Shown: positions 28,153 to 37,274 of the stretch, one piece after another
How positions within the stretch are numbered: the first letter of the stretch is position 1
How the letters are laid out: each line of letters starts with the position of its first letter
NCBI GenBank assembly: GCA_024640945.1
Contig: JAHEEA010000015.1
Span: 1 to 42,858 of the forward strand
Reading direction: 5' to 3'
Origin: Candidatus Methylopumilus sp.
GTDB lineage: Bacteria; Pseudomonadota; Gammaproteobacteria; Burkholderiales; Methylophilaceae
DNA: 42,858 nt
Position numbers and translations under genes: made by a program
Notes under the pieces: generated by a model
Seen by the model: the letters and a program-made list of their open reading frames with translations, nothing else
Databases searched by the model: none
What the model was told of the DNA's origin: nothing

Positions 28153-28905
28153 GTGAAATCAGATCTTGAAAATAAAGCAGTATTGATCACTGGGGGTGCA
28201 AAACGCGTCGGCGCTGCAATTTGCCGCCTTCTTCACGCCCATGGCGCAAATTTAATGATTCATTACCGCAGCTCAATCAACGAAGCACGGGCACTTCAAG
28301 CCGAACTAAATTTGCAGCGCCCAAACTCAGTCGCAATTATTCATGGAGACCTGCTAAATTTAGCTGTACTTCCAAGTTTAGTTAAAGAAACCGTTAACCA
28401 ATTCGGTCATTTAGATGTTCTGATTAATAACGCATCAAGTTATTACCCAACAGAAATTGGCGAAATCGACGATGAACAATGGAATGATCTTGTTGGGTCA
28501 AACTTAAAAGCCCCCATGTTTTTATCTCAGGCAGCAGCGCCAGAATTACGAAAAAATCATGGTTGCATCGTTAATATTACTGACATGCATGTAGAGCGGC
28601 CCAAGAAAGGCTATGTCGTTTATAGCGTTGCCAAAGCTGGGTTAGTAACACTCACCAAATCCTTAGCGCATGAATTGTCACCTGATGTTCGTGTTAATGC
28701 AGTTGCTCCAGGTCCAGTCATGTGGCCTGAAGACAATCCCCAGTTCAATGAGGTTTATCGCCAACGCGTGATCTCACAAACTTTGCTCAAACGTATCGGC
28801 GAACCTAACGATGTCGCTAAAGCTGTAAAATTCTTAATTCAAGATGCTCCGTTCATCACTGGCCAAGTCATTGCTGTTGATGGTGGTAGATCCTTGAACT
28901 TATAA
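28153..28905 (+). CDS. Pteridine reductase (short-chain dehydrogenase)
   Basis: The 250-residue SDR has the cofactor motif TGGAKRVG (13-20), where the Arg favours NADPH, and the catalytic set Asp144, Tyr157, Lys161. Asp instead of the usual SDR serine, 13 residues before the Tyr, matches the D-Y-K set of PTR1-type pteridine reductases. It likely reduces dihydro- or biopterins/monapterin (FolM-like role). The start is GTG with CAGGGA 8 nt upstream. It is followed by ttcA. Confidence 0.9.
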   Translation: MKSDLENKAVLITGGAKRVGAAICRLLHAHGANLMIHYRSSINEARALQAELNLQRPNSVAIIHGDLLNLAVLPSLVKETVNQFGHLDVLINNASSYYPTEIGEIDDEQWNDLVGSNLKAPMFLSQAAAPELRKNHGCIVNITDMHVERPKKGYVVYSVAKAGLVTLTKSLAHELSPDVRVNAVAPGPVMWPEDNPQFNEVYRQRVISQTLLKRIGEPNDVAKAVKFLIQDAPFITGQVIAVDGGRSLNL

Positions 28906-28923
28906 AACCATCGAATAAATATC

Positions 28924-29838
28924 ATGATTAAACACTTACCAGACAACGCATCTAACACCTTCATACGCCTTCGCAATAGTTTAATTAGCGCCACAGGTAA
29001 AGCTATCGGCGATTACAACATGATAGAGGATGGGGATACCGTATTAGTCTGCATGAGTGGCGGTAAGGACTCTCACGCAATGCTGATGATTCTTTTGGCC
29101 CTACAAGAACGAGCGCCTATAGATTTCAAACTCATCGCAATGAATCTAGATCAAAAACAACCAGGGTTCCCAGCAGAAGTACTTCCTGCATATTTAGAGA
29201 AATTGGGCGTGGAATATAAAATCGTCGAGGCTGACACTTATTCCATCGTTAAAGAAAAAATTCCCGAGGGTAAAACAACCTGTTCACTATGCTCACGCTT
29301 ACGTCGGGGTGTCATTTATCGCACAGCAAAAGAATTAGGCGCCAATAAGATTGCACTTGGACATCATCGCGATGATATTGTTGAAACCTTATTCTTAAAC
29401 TTATTCTTCGGCGCGAAAATGAAAGCAATGCCTCCGAAGCTAGCGACCAATGATAAACAAAATATCGTAATCCGCCCTCTTGCTTATTGCTCTGAAAAAG
29501 ATATCGCGGCGTATGCACGCCGAATGGGATTCCCTATCATTCCTTGTGATCTTTGTGGCTCTCAAGAAAACCTACAACGCCAAAAAGTAAAAGATATGCT
29601 TAATGCATGGGAATTAGAACAGCCTGGACGTATTAACAACATCTTTCGCGCTATTACCAATGTTGAGCCCTCGCATTTAGGTGACACCTCACTTTATGAC
29701 TTCAAAAATCTAAGCCAAGCAAAGCCAGATGATGAAGACCCATTATTCGGCGATATCGCTGAAAAAGAAAAGGCGGACGGCGCATTAACTCTTGCCAACA
29801 ATGAAGGCACACGCATAGAGTTCATTCGGAATATTTAG
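28924..29838 (+). CDS. ttcA: tRNA 2-thiocytidine(32) synthetase TtcA
   Basis: The 304-residue protein has the PP-loop SGGKDSH (45-51) and cluster-ligand cysteines C120 and C123 ([10 protein letters not shown]) plus C208/C211 (CDLCGS). The spacing matches the E. coli [4Fe-4S] ligands C122, C125 and C213. It thiolates C32 of tRNA. It lies 18 nt after the pteridine reductase and is probably co-transcribed with it. Confidence 0.96.
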   Translation: MIKHLPDNASNTFIRLRNSLISATGKAIGDYNMIEDGDTVLVCMSGGKDSHAMLMILLALQERAPIDFKLIAMNLDQKQPGFPAEVLPAYLEKLGVEYKIVEADTYSIVKEKIPEGKTTCSLCSRLRRGVIYRTAKELGANKIALGHHRDDIVETLFLNLFFGAKMKAMPPKLATNDKQNIVIRPLAYCSEKDIAAYARRMGFPIIPCDLCGSQENLQRQKVKDMLNAWELEQPGRINNIFRAITNVEPSHLGDTSLYDFKNLSQAKPDDEDPLFGDIAEKEKADGALTLANNEGTRIEFIRNI

Positions 29839-29901
29839 CACTGTTTTTCAGAAATTTAATCTGATTTTTAAAATTTTCTTTAAGAACTTGCGCGACTGTC
29901 C

Positions 29902-29930
29902 TTGTCTCGACAAGGTTTTACTCTTATCAT
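29902..29930 (+). promoter_or_regulatory. Candidate promoter of topA
   Basis: TTGTCT (29902-29907), a 17-nt spacer and TATCAT (29925-29930) precede the topA ATG by about 35 nt. The -35 lies inside the inverted repeat CCTTGT-CTCG-ACAAGG (29900-29915), which might also act as a weak terminator for ttcA. Confidence 0.45.
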
Positions 29931-29964
29931 CACCCCCACTCAGCCTCATTTTCATAAAGCTCAC

Positions 29965-32493
29965 ATGTCTAAACTGTTGATTGTTGAATCACCTTCAAAA
30001 GCTAAAACCCTAGAAAAATACCTAGGAAAAGATTTCAAAGTACTGGCCTCTTATGGCCATGTGCGAGATCTCATCCCAAAATCTGGCGCAGTTGATACTG
30101 AACATGATTTTGCAATGAAATATGAAATTATCGATCGAAACTCTAAGCACGTAGATGCCATTACAAAAGCTGTGAAAAATGCTGATGCCATCTATCTCGC
30201 AACCGATCCGGATCGTGAAGGGGAAGCAATCTCTTGGCATATTGCAGAGATTCTCAAAGAAAAGAATCTTGTTAAAAACAAAATCATGAAGCGTGTAGTG
30301 TTTCATGAAATTACAAAAAGCGCCGTACAGCATGCAATAGACGAGCCACGTGACATTTTGATGCCGCTCGTTAATGCACAACAAGCAAGACGCGCACTAG
30401 ATTACTTGGTTGGATTCAATTTATCCCCATTACTTTGGAAAAAAATTCGTCGCGGTCTTTCAGCTGGTCGAGTTCAAAGCCCAGCATTAAGATTGATTGT
30501 TGAACGTGAACTCGAGATTGAAGCTTTTAAAAGCCAAGAATATTGGACTATTCATTTAGACTCGCGCAAACATCAGCACAATTTCGATGCAAAATTAATT
30601 CAACTTGATGGTAAAAAAGTTGAACAATTCACAGTCATTAATCAAGACCAGCAGGCAGACATTGTTGGCCGCCTGCTACTAGCAAGTGCTGGCAAAACAA
30701 CTGTTAGCCGTGTAGAAAAGAAACAGCGAAGCCGCAGTCCAGCAGCGCCGTTCACCACCTCAACATTACAACAAGAAGCTGTACGTAAGCTAGGATTCAC
30801 TACCAGCCGAGCGATGCGTATTGCTCAACAATTATATGAAGGTATTGATATTGGTGGTGGTGCTGTCGGTTTAATTACGTATATGCGTACAGATTCATTT
30901 AGTCTTGCCGCAGAAGCAATTGCACAAATTCGTGGTTATATTAAAGATAATTTCTCAGCTGACTATTTGCCAAAACTACCGATTGCTTACAAAACCAAAT
31001 CCAAAAATGCGCAAGAAGCGCATGAAGCAATACGACCAACAGATATTTCACGTAGCCCAGCCAGTGTTGAGCAATTCTTAACGCCTGAGCAATTCAAGCT
31101 ATATGAAATTATCTGGAAACGCGCTGTAGCGTGCCAAATGGCACCAGCTAGATTTGATGCGGTAAGCGTAGATTTAGCCATTGGTAGCGATGCGAATCTA
31201 TTCCGAGCCACTGGACAAACACTTGTATTCCCAGGATTTATCGCTGTGTATATGGAAGGTGTTGACGATGCCGAAGAAGAAAATGAAACTAAATTACCAG
31301 CACTAGAAACTGGTGAAGTATTAGACATTAATAAAATATATGGCGACCAACACTTTACTGAACCACCACCACGTTATGGTGAGGCAAGTTTGGTTAAAGT
31401 ACTCGAGGAATATGGTATTGGGCGTCCTTCAACCTACGCAAGCATTATCTCAACATTGCAAGATCGAGAGTACGTGTTACTAGACAAAAAAAGATTCACA
31501 CCAACTGATGTGGGACGCGTTGTAAACAAATTCCTAACAGATCATTTCACACGTTATGTTGATTATGACTTCACCGCCAATTTAGAAAATCAACTAGATG
31601 GCGTGGCTGATGGTGATATGGAATGGATTCCTTTACTTAAAGAATTCTGGGATGGCTTACATAAGCAAATTGACGACAAAAAAGATGTAGAGCGTCCTGG
31701 TACAGAATTGCTTGATGAAGCCTGCCCAAAATGTGGCAAACCGCTTTCAAAACAATTAAGCCGCTATGGTAGTTTTATTGGTTGCACCGGCTACAACGAC
31801 ACGCCTAAGTGCGATTACAAACGCAACATGGCGGGCGAAGCTAATGCTAGTGAACCAGTAACCATTGGCGTTGATACCAATACCGGCAAAGATATTTTAT
31901 TGCTTAATGGCCCTTATGGCCCATATTTACAGCTTGGTCTACCTGAGGCTGACGCTAAGAAAAAACCAAAACGTGTGAGCATACCGAAAGACATTCCTGT
32001 CTCTAGCGTAGATATTAATGTTGCGTTACAGCTCATTGCTTTACCTCGCGACCTTGGCCTACACCCGGAAACAAACAAAAAAGTGATTGCAAACATCGGT
32101 CGATTTGGACCTTACGTCAATCATGATGCGAAATTCAAATCCATCCCTCGGACTGATAGTGTGTTTGACATAGATTTAACACGTGCAGTTGAGTTATTAG
32201 CGCAAGCAAATAGCGGCCCAGCACCTATTAAAGAACTAGGTAACCACCCAACAGAGGATGGCCAAATTGCAATTTATTCAGGACGTTACGGTCCCTATGT
32301 TCAACACGGGAAAATTCGTGCAACCATTGCCAAAAGCCAAGATCCAGAATCTTTAACATTGGAAGAAGCTTTGGAATTACTCGCTGAGAAGGCTGCAAAA
32401 GAAGTACCTGCTAAGAAAAAAACCATAGCGAAAAAAGCTGCACCAAAGAAAGCGGCTGCGAAAAAATCTACTGTTAAAAAAAACAGCAGCTAA
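29965..32493 (+). CDS. topA: DNA topoisomerase I
   Basis: From ATG 29965 the enzyme is 842 residues: Toprim domain beginning MSKLLIVESPSKAKTLEKYL with acidic DPDREGE (81-87), catalytic Tyr306 in LITYMRTDS, a four-Cys zinc finger (CPKCGK...GCTG...PKCDY), repeated topoisomerase C-terminal domains (GPYGPYLQLG, GRFGPYV, GRYGPYVQHG) and a Lys/Ala-rich tail. It relaxes negative supercoils. An upstream in-frame start at 29902 lacks family support. The tail is cut short by an A8 tract (32476-32483): losing one A would add KKTAAKKPTKSAAKKTTK and move the stop to 32531-32533. Confidence 0.95.
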   Translation: MSKLLIVESPSKAKTLEKYLGKDFKVLASYGHVRDLIPKSGAVDTEHDFAMKYEIIDRNSKHVDAITKAVKNADAIYLATDPDREGEAISWHIAEILKEKNLVKNKIMKRVVFHEITKSAVQHAIDEPRDILMPLVNAQQARRALDYLVGFNLSPLLWKKIRRGLSAGRVQSPALRLIVERELEIEAFKSQEYWTIHLDSRKHQHNFDAKLIQLDGKKVEQFTVINQDQQADIVGRLLLASAGKTTVSRVEKKQRSRSPAAPFTTSTLQQEAVRKLGFTTSRAMRIAQQLYEGIDIGGGAVGLITYMRTDSFSLAAEAIAQIRGYIKDNFSADYLPKLPIAYKTKSKNAQEAHEAIRPTDISRSPASVEQFLTPEQFKLYEIIWKRAVACQMAPARFDAVSVDLAIGSDANLFRATGQTLVFPGFIAVYMEGVDDAEEENETKLPALETGEVLDINKIYGDQHFTEPPPRYGEASLVKVLEEYGIGRPSTYASIISTLQDREYVLLDKKRFTPTDVGRVVNKFLTDHFTRYVDYDFTANLENQLDGVADGDMEWIPLLKEFWDGLHKQIDDKKDVERPGTELLDEACPKCGKPLSKQLSRYGSFIGCTGYNDTPKCDYKRNMAGEANASEPVTIGVDTNTGKDILLLNGPYGPYLQLGLPEADAKKKPKRVSIPKDIPVSSVDINVALQLIALPRDLGLHPETNKKVIANIGRFGPYVNHDAKFKSIPRTDSVFDIDLTRAVELLAQANSGPAPIKELGNHPTEDGQIAIYSGRYGPYVQHGKIRATIAKSQDPESLTLEEALELLAEKAAKEVPAKKKTIAKKAAPKKAAAKKSTVKKNSS

Positions 32494-32537
32494 AAAACCA
32501 ACAAAGTCAGCAGCCAAAAAGACAACCAAATAGTTAA

Positions 32538-32591
32538 AAATTCAGAAAATAAAAAAGCGGCTTTTAAGCCGCTTTTTTATTTTCTGAATTT
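32538..32591. terminator. Bidirectional terminator between topA and pbpG
   Basis: Positions 32538-32563 and 32566-32591 are perfect inverted copies (26 bp, 2-nt loop) with core AAAAAAGCGGCTT and AAGCCGCTTTTTT. A and T runs on both sides let it serve topA on plus and the convergent endopeptidase gene on minus. Confidence 0.93.
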
Positions 32592-32595
32592 AGTT

Positions 32596-33570
32596 TTATC
32601 CTATACGTCCAGAGCCGTTATGTTCAATCCATTTTCTAATACGCTCGGCATCACCAATTCTAGATAGCTTCCCCATAGAATCTAAGAAAACTAAAACCAC
32701 GCCTTTACCTGAAATCTCAGCCTGCATTACCAAACAACGTCCAGCTTCACTAATATAGCCAGTCTTAGATAAACCAATCACCCATTTACTATTACTATTA
32801 CGAACCAATAAATTAGTATTAGAAAAATTCACAGAGTGGCGATAACTATTTAAATTAAATTCTTGTGATGGGGAAGTACTAACTTGACGAATTTGAGGGT
32901 AGTTATAAGCAGCACGAACCATTTTAGCTAAATCAATGGCTGTAGATACGTTATTACTATTTAATCCCGTTGGATCTACAAAATGTGAATCATGCATACC
33001 CAAGGCATTTGCCTTAGCATTCATTGCAGCAATAAATGCAGCCTCTCCACCTGGATAATTACGACCTAAAGCAGAAGCAGCTCTATTTTCTGAAGACATC
33101 AGCGCCATGTGTAACAACTCTTGACGAGTTAATTCAGAGCCTACGGGCAATTTAGAACTAGACCCTTTAAGCTTATCGACGTCAGCTTCTGTCACTGACA
33201 ACGTTTCATCCATAGGCAGATGAGCATCCAACATGACCATTGCTGTCATTAATTTAGTTACAGAAGCGATAGGCGTAGGTTTATCTATATTTTTTCCATA
33301 CAGAATCTCTCCTGTCGCCTGGTCCATCACAAGCGCTTTAGCAGAAGCTAGTTTAGGTTCGCCTGCGCTAGTGTAGCTTTCTTTAAATGGATCTGGAGAA
33401 TTAGATGCTTTTTGTAATTTATGTTGGTGTCGAGCACTAACAACAACGTGTTTTTTTACATGCTCATGCTTAGCATCTACGCGATGCGTTTTCTTTTGAG
33501 CAGCTTCGGCACCAGCAAACGGCAAAATAAGACTGAGCGAAAGGCAGAACAAGAAAGTTTTTTTAAACAT
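32596..33570 (-). CDS. pbpG: D-alanyl-D-alanine endopeptidase (penicillin-binding protein 7 type)
   Basis: From ATG 33570 the protein is 324 residues: signal peptide (about 1-23), a His/Lys-rich linker (26-52), and an S11 peptidase domain with SVTK (103-106), SEN (160-162) and KTG (269-271). PbpG enzymes cleave peptidoglycan cross-links in the periplasm. No C-terminal amphipathic anchor is seen, which favours PbpG over DacA/DacC. Its stop codon lies 4 nt beyond the bidirectional terminator. Confidence 0.92.
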   Translation of the reverse strand: MFKKTFLFCLSLSLILPFAGAEAAQKKTHRVDAKHEHVKKHVVVSARHQHKLQKASNSPDPFKESYTSAGEPKLASAKALVMDQATGEILYGKNIDKPTPIASVTKLMTAMVMLDAHLPMDETLSVTEADVDKLKGSSSKLPVGSELTRQELLHMALMSSENRAASALGRNYPGGEAAFIAAMNAKANALGMHDSHFVDPTGLNSNNVSTAIDLAKMVRAAYNYPQIRQVSTSPSQEFNLNSYRHSVNFSNTNLLVRNSNSKWVIGLSKTGYISEAGRCLVMQAEISGKGVVLVFLDSMGKLSRIGDAERIRKWIEHNGSGRIG

Positions 33571-33725
33571 GGGTAAATACACTTGTAAATTTTTTAACAA
33601 TTTTAAACAAATAGTCACTATCTGTCATTAAGATAGAATATCTTTATAAGCTAAAAGATTAAATATATTAAGCCCACATTAATGTAACTAGCTTAATTAG
33701 AAAATACCCTTCTTTTATGAGAAAA

Positions 33726-33731
33726 TATAAT
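33726..33731 (+). promoter_or_regulatory. Candidate -10 element of gcvH
   Basis: A perfect TATAAT lies 23 nt before the gcvH ATG. The -35 position (AATACC) is poor, and gcvH has no clear ribosome-binding site. A small dyad, AAGATA-GAA-TATCTT, lies further upstream at 33630-33644 in this 184-nt divergent region. Confidence 0.35.
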
Positions 33732-33754
33732 CACTCAAACAAAATGCAATCACA

Positions 33755-34138
33755 ATGAAAACAGACAATTCACTTTTTTATTCCAAACAACATCTATGGG
33801 TGCGAGAGGCTGAAAACAATGAGTTTTTTGCTGGCATTACTGATTATGCGCAAGACTTACTTGGAGACATCGTATTTGTCGAGTCTCCTGCTATTGGAAG
33901 TCAATTAACAGCAGATGAAAGTTGTGGGTTAGTAGAGTCAGTAAAAACCGGTTCTGATTTGCATGCACCAATGAATGGAATCGTCACAGAAGTGAATGAA
34001 TCTTTACAAAGTAATCCGGAACAGATTAATGACAAGCCTTATCAAACTTGGATTTTTAAATTCAAGTCAAACAATCCGAATGAGCTTGAAAAATTGCTAA
34101 ATGCTGATGAGTACCAAAAAATGCTAGCTACTAACTAA
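33755..34138 (+). CDS. gcvH: Glycine cleavage system H protein
   Basis: The 127-residue protein has the GcvH fold (KQHLWVREAE, GITDYAQDLLGDIVFVE) and the lipoylated Lys64 in ESVKTGSDLHAPMNG. It shuttles the aminomethyl group between GcvP, GcvT and Lpd. The gene stands alone: neither gcvT nor gcvP is adjacent, and holC converges on it with an 8-nt overlap. It may serve dispersed gcv genes or a lipoate-relay role. Confidence 0.94.
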   Translation: MKTDNSLFYSKQHLWVREAENNEFFAGITDYAQDLLGDIVFVESPAIGSQLTADESCGLVESVKTGSDLHAPMNGIVTEVNESLQSNPEQINDKPYQTWIFKFKSNNPNELEKLLNADEYQKMLATN

Positions 34139-34559
34139 CTCCAGCTTTGCTATCATCAAAAACTGTGATCTGATAACCTCGATCACGATAAAACTTATAG
34201 CGCATCCTCGCTTGGTCTTTATCCGCTTCATCGATACCAACAATTTCCACCAAACGCTTAAAGCGACTAAAAAAAGGTGGATGGGGATGCTGAAAATTAA
34301 TAAGCACCTCATCGTGCACTAAATGATCTCGCTGATAATCAACAATAATAGGCGTTACGTTGGCCAATTTATCGCTCAAGCTTAAGCTAGGTAAAAAACT
34401 AGTCGGTTGCTGCCACAGATAATTTTGAGTAGCAGAAACCGCCTCAGCATTCGATACAAACACCATCAATTTAAGACCTTTTGAGAGAAACTTCTCACTC
34501 AAATCTGCAATTTTCTGCTGCTTATCTCTAACATTAAAAAAGAACTCAACTCGCGTCAT
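34131..34559 (-). CDS. holC: DNA polymerase III chi subunit HolC
   Basis: The 142-residue protein begins MTRVEFFFNVRDKQQKIADL and shows the chi motifs VFVSNAEAVSATQNYLWQ and FLPSLSLSDKLANVTPIIVD (in part). Chi links the clamp loader to single-strand binding protein. It directly follows pepA (1-nt overlap), a conserved pairing in proteobacteria. Confidence 0.93.
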   Translation of the reverse strand: MTRVEFFFNVRDKQQKIADLSEKFLSKGLKLMVFVSNAEAVSATQNYLWQQPTSFLPSLSLSDKLANVTPIIVDYQRDHLVHDEVLINFQHPHPPFFSRFKRLVEIVGIDEADKDQARMRYKFYRDRGYQITVFDDSKAGVS

Positions 34560-36070
34560 TAGTTGTTAAGCTTATCTGCGCGATTTTTCAAAAATCCAGT
34601 TAATAAAGGAACTGGTCGACCAGTAGAGCCTTTTTCTTTTCCTGACTTCCAAGCAGTACCTGCAATATCAAGATGAGCCCAATGGTATTTTTTAGTAAAA
34701 CGTGACAAGAAACAAGCCGCTGTAATACTTCCGCCAGCACGTCCACCAATGTTCGCCATATCAGCAAAGTTACTATCTAATTGCGGCTGGTAATCTTCCC
34801 ATAAAGGCATATGCCATGCACGGTCTAAAGCTTGCTCACCTGCAGAAATTAATTCATGAGCTAGCGTATCTTGATTACTAAACAAACCACTCGCATGATG
34901 TCCCAGAGCAATGACACAAGCACCGGTTAAAGTCGCAATATCGATGACCAAGGCAGGCTCAAACTTCTCCGCGTATGTAAGTGCATCACACAAAATCAAA
35001 CGACCTTCAGCATCGGTATTTAAAACTTCAATTGTTTGTCCTGACATACTCGTTAAAACATCACCTGGTCGAATCGCATTGCCGTCCGGCATGTTCTCAC
35101 ATGCTGGAATAATACCGACGACATTCAAAGGCAAATCCATTTCAGCGATTGCTTTAAAAGTACCGAGCACACTTGCTGCTCCACACATGTCATACTTCAT
35201 CTCGTCCATTTCAGCTCCGGGCTTAATGGAAATACCACCCGTGTCAAAAGTAATCCCTTTACCAACTAGAACAACAGGCTTGTCTGTTTTTTCACCTTTA
35301 AGATGTTGCAAAACAATTAATTTAGGTGGCTGCACACTACCTTGTGCAACGCCTAAAAATGAACCCATACCCAATTTCTGCATTTCTTCGCGTTCAAGAA
35401 TTTGCACTGTAAGGCCATGTGTTTTCACCATAGCTAATGCTTGATCAGCAAGATAAGTAGGTGTACAGACGTTAGGTGGCAAATTGCCTAAATCTTTCGC
35501 AAAACCAACACCAGAAGATAAAGCAAGACCCTGTTGCAAACCAGTTTCCGCGGCATCTGTTGCAGAAGCATCACTCACGTAAATATCAATTCCAACGATT
35601 TTTTCTTTTTTGGATTGATCTTTCTGCGTAGCTTGGCCTTTCATTACACCAAAGTGGTAAAGACTATCTTGCGCGGCTTCAACAAACTGAGCTGTTTTCC
35701 ATGTTACACATTCTTTAGGCAAGTCCATCTCTAACAAATAACTAGCAACATGTTTTGTTCCTGTTTTTGCTAATGCCTTAATTGAAGCCGAGACTGCCTT
35801 ACGATAACAAGATGTCTTTGCTTCCCCGCCCTTACCCAAACCAACCAACAATACACGATGACTTTGAGTACCAGGAACATGGTGAAGTAATAAAGTGCTA
35901 GCTAGCTTACCGTCCATATCCCCCTGCTTTAAAACATTGGCAATAAAACCGTTAGAAGCTTGATCAATCGATGTAGCTGCGGGGCTTAATTTGCCTGACT
36001 CATAAATCCCAACAATGACACAATCACAGGCTTGTTTTTCCGCTTTGCCACTTTTTATGCTAAATTCCAT
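34559..36070 (-). CDS. pepA: Leucyl aminopeptidase PepA
   Basis: The 503-residue M17 peptidase has the signature NTDAEGRL (351-358), the metal/catalytic segment VGKGITFDTGGISIKPG (269-285) and ANIGGRAGGSITAACFLSRF. It removes N-terminal residues from peptides; in E. coli PepA also binds DNA as a regulator. It is divergent from lptF, and the 118-nt gap holds its likely promoter and a 15-bp dyad. Confidence 0.96.
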   Translation of the reverse strand: MEFSIKSGKAEKQACDCVIVGIYESGKLSPAATSIDQASNGFIANVLKQGDMDGKLASTLLLHHVPGTQSHRVLLVGLGKGGEAKTSCYRKAVSASIKALAKTGTKHVASYLLEMDLPKECVTWKTAQFVEAAQDSLYHFGVMKGQATQKDQSKKEKIVGIDIYVSDASATDAAETGLQQGLALSSGVGFAKDLGNLPPNVCTPTYLADQALAMVKTHGLTVQILEREEMQKLGMGSFLGVAQGSVQPPKLIVLQHLKGEKTDKPVVLVGKGITFDTGGISIKPGAEMDEMKYDMCGAASVLGTFKAIAEMDLPLNVVGIIPACENMPDGNAIRPGDVLTSMSGQTIEVLNTDAEGRLILCDALTYAEKFEPALVIDIATLTGACVIALGHHASGLFSNQDTLAHELISAGEQALDRAWHMPLWEDYQPQLDSNFADMANIGGRAGGSITAACFLSRFTKKYHWAHLDIAGTAWKSGKEKGSTGRPVPLLTGFLKNRADKLNN

Positions 36071-36102
36071 GCCTCTATATCCTTTTTGCTAAATATCGTT
36101 GA

Positions 36103-36130
36103 ATTATCCTGCCTTTTAATTTGAATTCAA
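36103..36130 (-). promoter_or_regulatory. Candidate promoter of pepA
   Basis: On the minus strand TTGAAT (36125-36130), a 16-nt spacer and GATAAT (36103-36108) precede pepA with a leader of about 25-30 nt. The -35 is inside the palindrome TTTGAATTCAAA (36120-36131). Confidence 0.5.
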
Positions 36131-36134
36131 AATT

Positions 36135-36149
36135 TACATGAATCATGTA
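36135..36149. repeat. Operator-like palindrome between pepA and lptF
   Basis: TACATGA-A-TCATGTA is a perfect 7-bp dyad around one base. It lies just upstream of the predicted pepA -35 and 40 nt before the lptF ATG, a good position for a regulator controlling one or both genes. Confidence 0.45.
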
Positions 36150-36188
36150 CTCAAAAAATGACGGACAACGTAAGAATTTTTATTTTTT

Positions 36189-37274
36189 ATGATTTTTAAA
36201 CGATCACTATTACAAGAACTTGTACAAACAGCAATCGCCACATTTGTCGTGCTATTTGGCATTGTGATTGCTCAGCGAGTGACTTATTACATAGGTGTTG
36301 CTGCCAGCGGTAGCCTAGCCAGCAGCGCCATCAACACTCTCTTAAGTTTCAGCATGATTCGTTTCATTCCTATGCTGTTATCACTAACTCTGTTTCTTGC
36401 TGTATTAATGACTTTATCACGTCTATACCGTGACAGCGAAATGGTGATTTGGTTTAGTTCTGGCTTAGGTCTATCTAAATGGATACGTCCTATCATGACT
36501 TTTGCGGCACCAATTATTGTTGTAATTTCATTACTAAGTCTTTTTGTCACGCCTTGGTCAGTTGCAAAGAGCGAAGACTTTAAAGCGCAATTGCAAAGCC
36601 AAGATGAGCTCGCCACAATTACTCCAGGTATTTTTAAAGAATCCAAAAAAGCTGATCGCGTTTACTTTATTGAAAGCTTCGATCAATTAGGTGAAGTAGT
36701 TAAAAATATTTTTGTACAAACCGTACAACACCAGAAACTAGGAATTATTGTTGCTGCAAGCGGCCATCGTGAAAAACATACTAACAACGATCAATTTTTA
36801 GTTATGGAAAAAGGCAGGCGCTACGAGGGCAAACCTGAATCTGCGGAATTTACATCAACCACTTTTGAGAAATATGCCATCCGCATGGAAACACCAGAAG
36901 TTGAAACTCCACCAATGCGAACCGAAGGTTTATCAAGTGCGAAGCTATGGTCTGAACGTACAGCACAAAATAATGCAGAATTACAATCAAGACTGGCAAT
37001 GCCAATTTCCGCACTTATTCTGGTTCTTATGGCAATTCCATTGAGTTTCGTCGACCCACGCTCAGGAAGGTCTGGCAACTTGATGATGGCTATTATGATT
37101 TTTATTATCTACAACAATTTACTAAGTATTATGCAGGCTTGGCTTAGTCAACAAAAAGTACACTTTCTGGTTGGCTTATGGCCTGTTCATTTATTCTTTT
37201 TAGCCATTGCACTTTACATGCTTTATAGAAGAGCAAAGCAATTACCAATGCTACCGAGATTTACTTCACGATGA
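36189..37274 (+). CDS. lptF: LPS export permease LptF
   Basis: The 361-residue protein begins MIFKRSLLQELVQTAIATFV and has six spans in a 3+3 arrangement around a periplasmic jellyroll (about residues 135-255), with SRLYRDSEMVIWFSSGLGL and LPLSFVDPRSGRSGN-like features (here IPLSFVDPRSGRSGNLM). With LptG and LptB it extracts lipopolysaccharide from the inner membrane. It overlaps lptG by ATGA. Confidence 0.95.
   Translation: MIFKRSLLQELVQTAIATFVVLFGIVIAQRVTYYIGVAASGSLASSAINTLLSFSMIRFIPMLLSLTLFLAVLMTLSRLYRDSEMVIWFSSGLGLSKWIRPIMTFAAPIIVVISLLSLFVTPWSVAKSEDFKAQLQSQDELATITPGIFKESKKADRVYFIESFDQLGEVVKNIFVQTVQHQKLGIIVAASGHREKHTNNDQFLVMEKGRRYEGKPESAEFTSTTFEKYAIRMETPEVETPPMRTEGLSSAKLWSERTAQNNAELQSRLAMPISALILVLMAIPLSFVDPRSGRSGNLMMAIMIFIIYNNLLSIMQAWLSQQKVHFLVGLWPVHLFFLAIALYMLYRRAKQLPMLPRFTSR

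Noticed and set aside
29902-29964. 21-codon N-terminal extension of topoisomerase I
   Set aside because: The family begins at MSKLLIVESPSKAKTL. The extension overlaps the predicted promoter elements.
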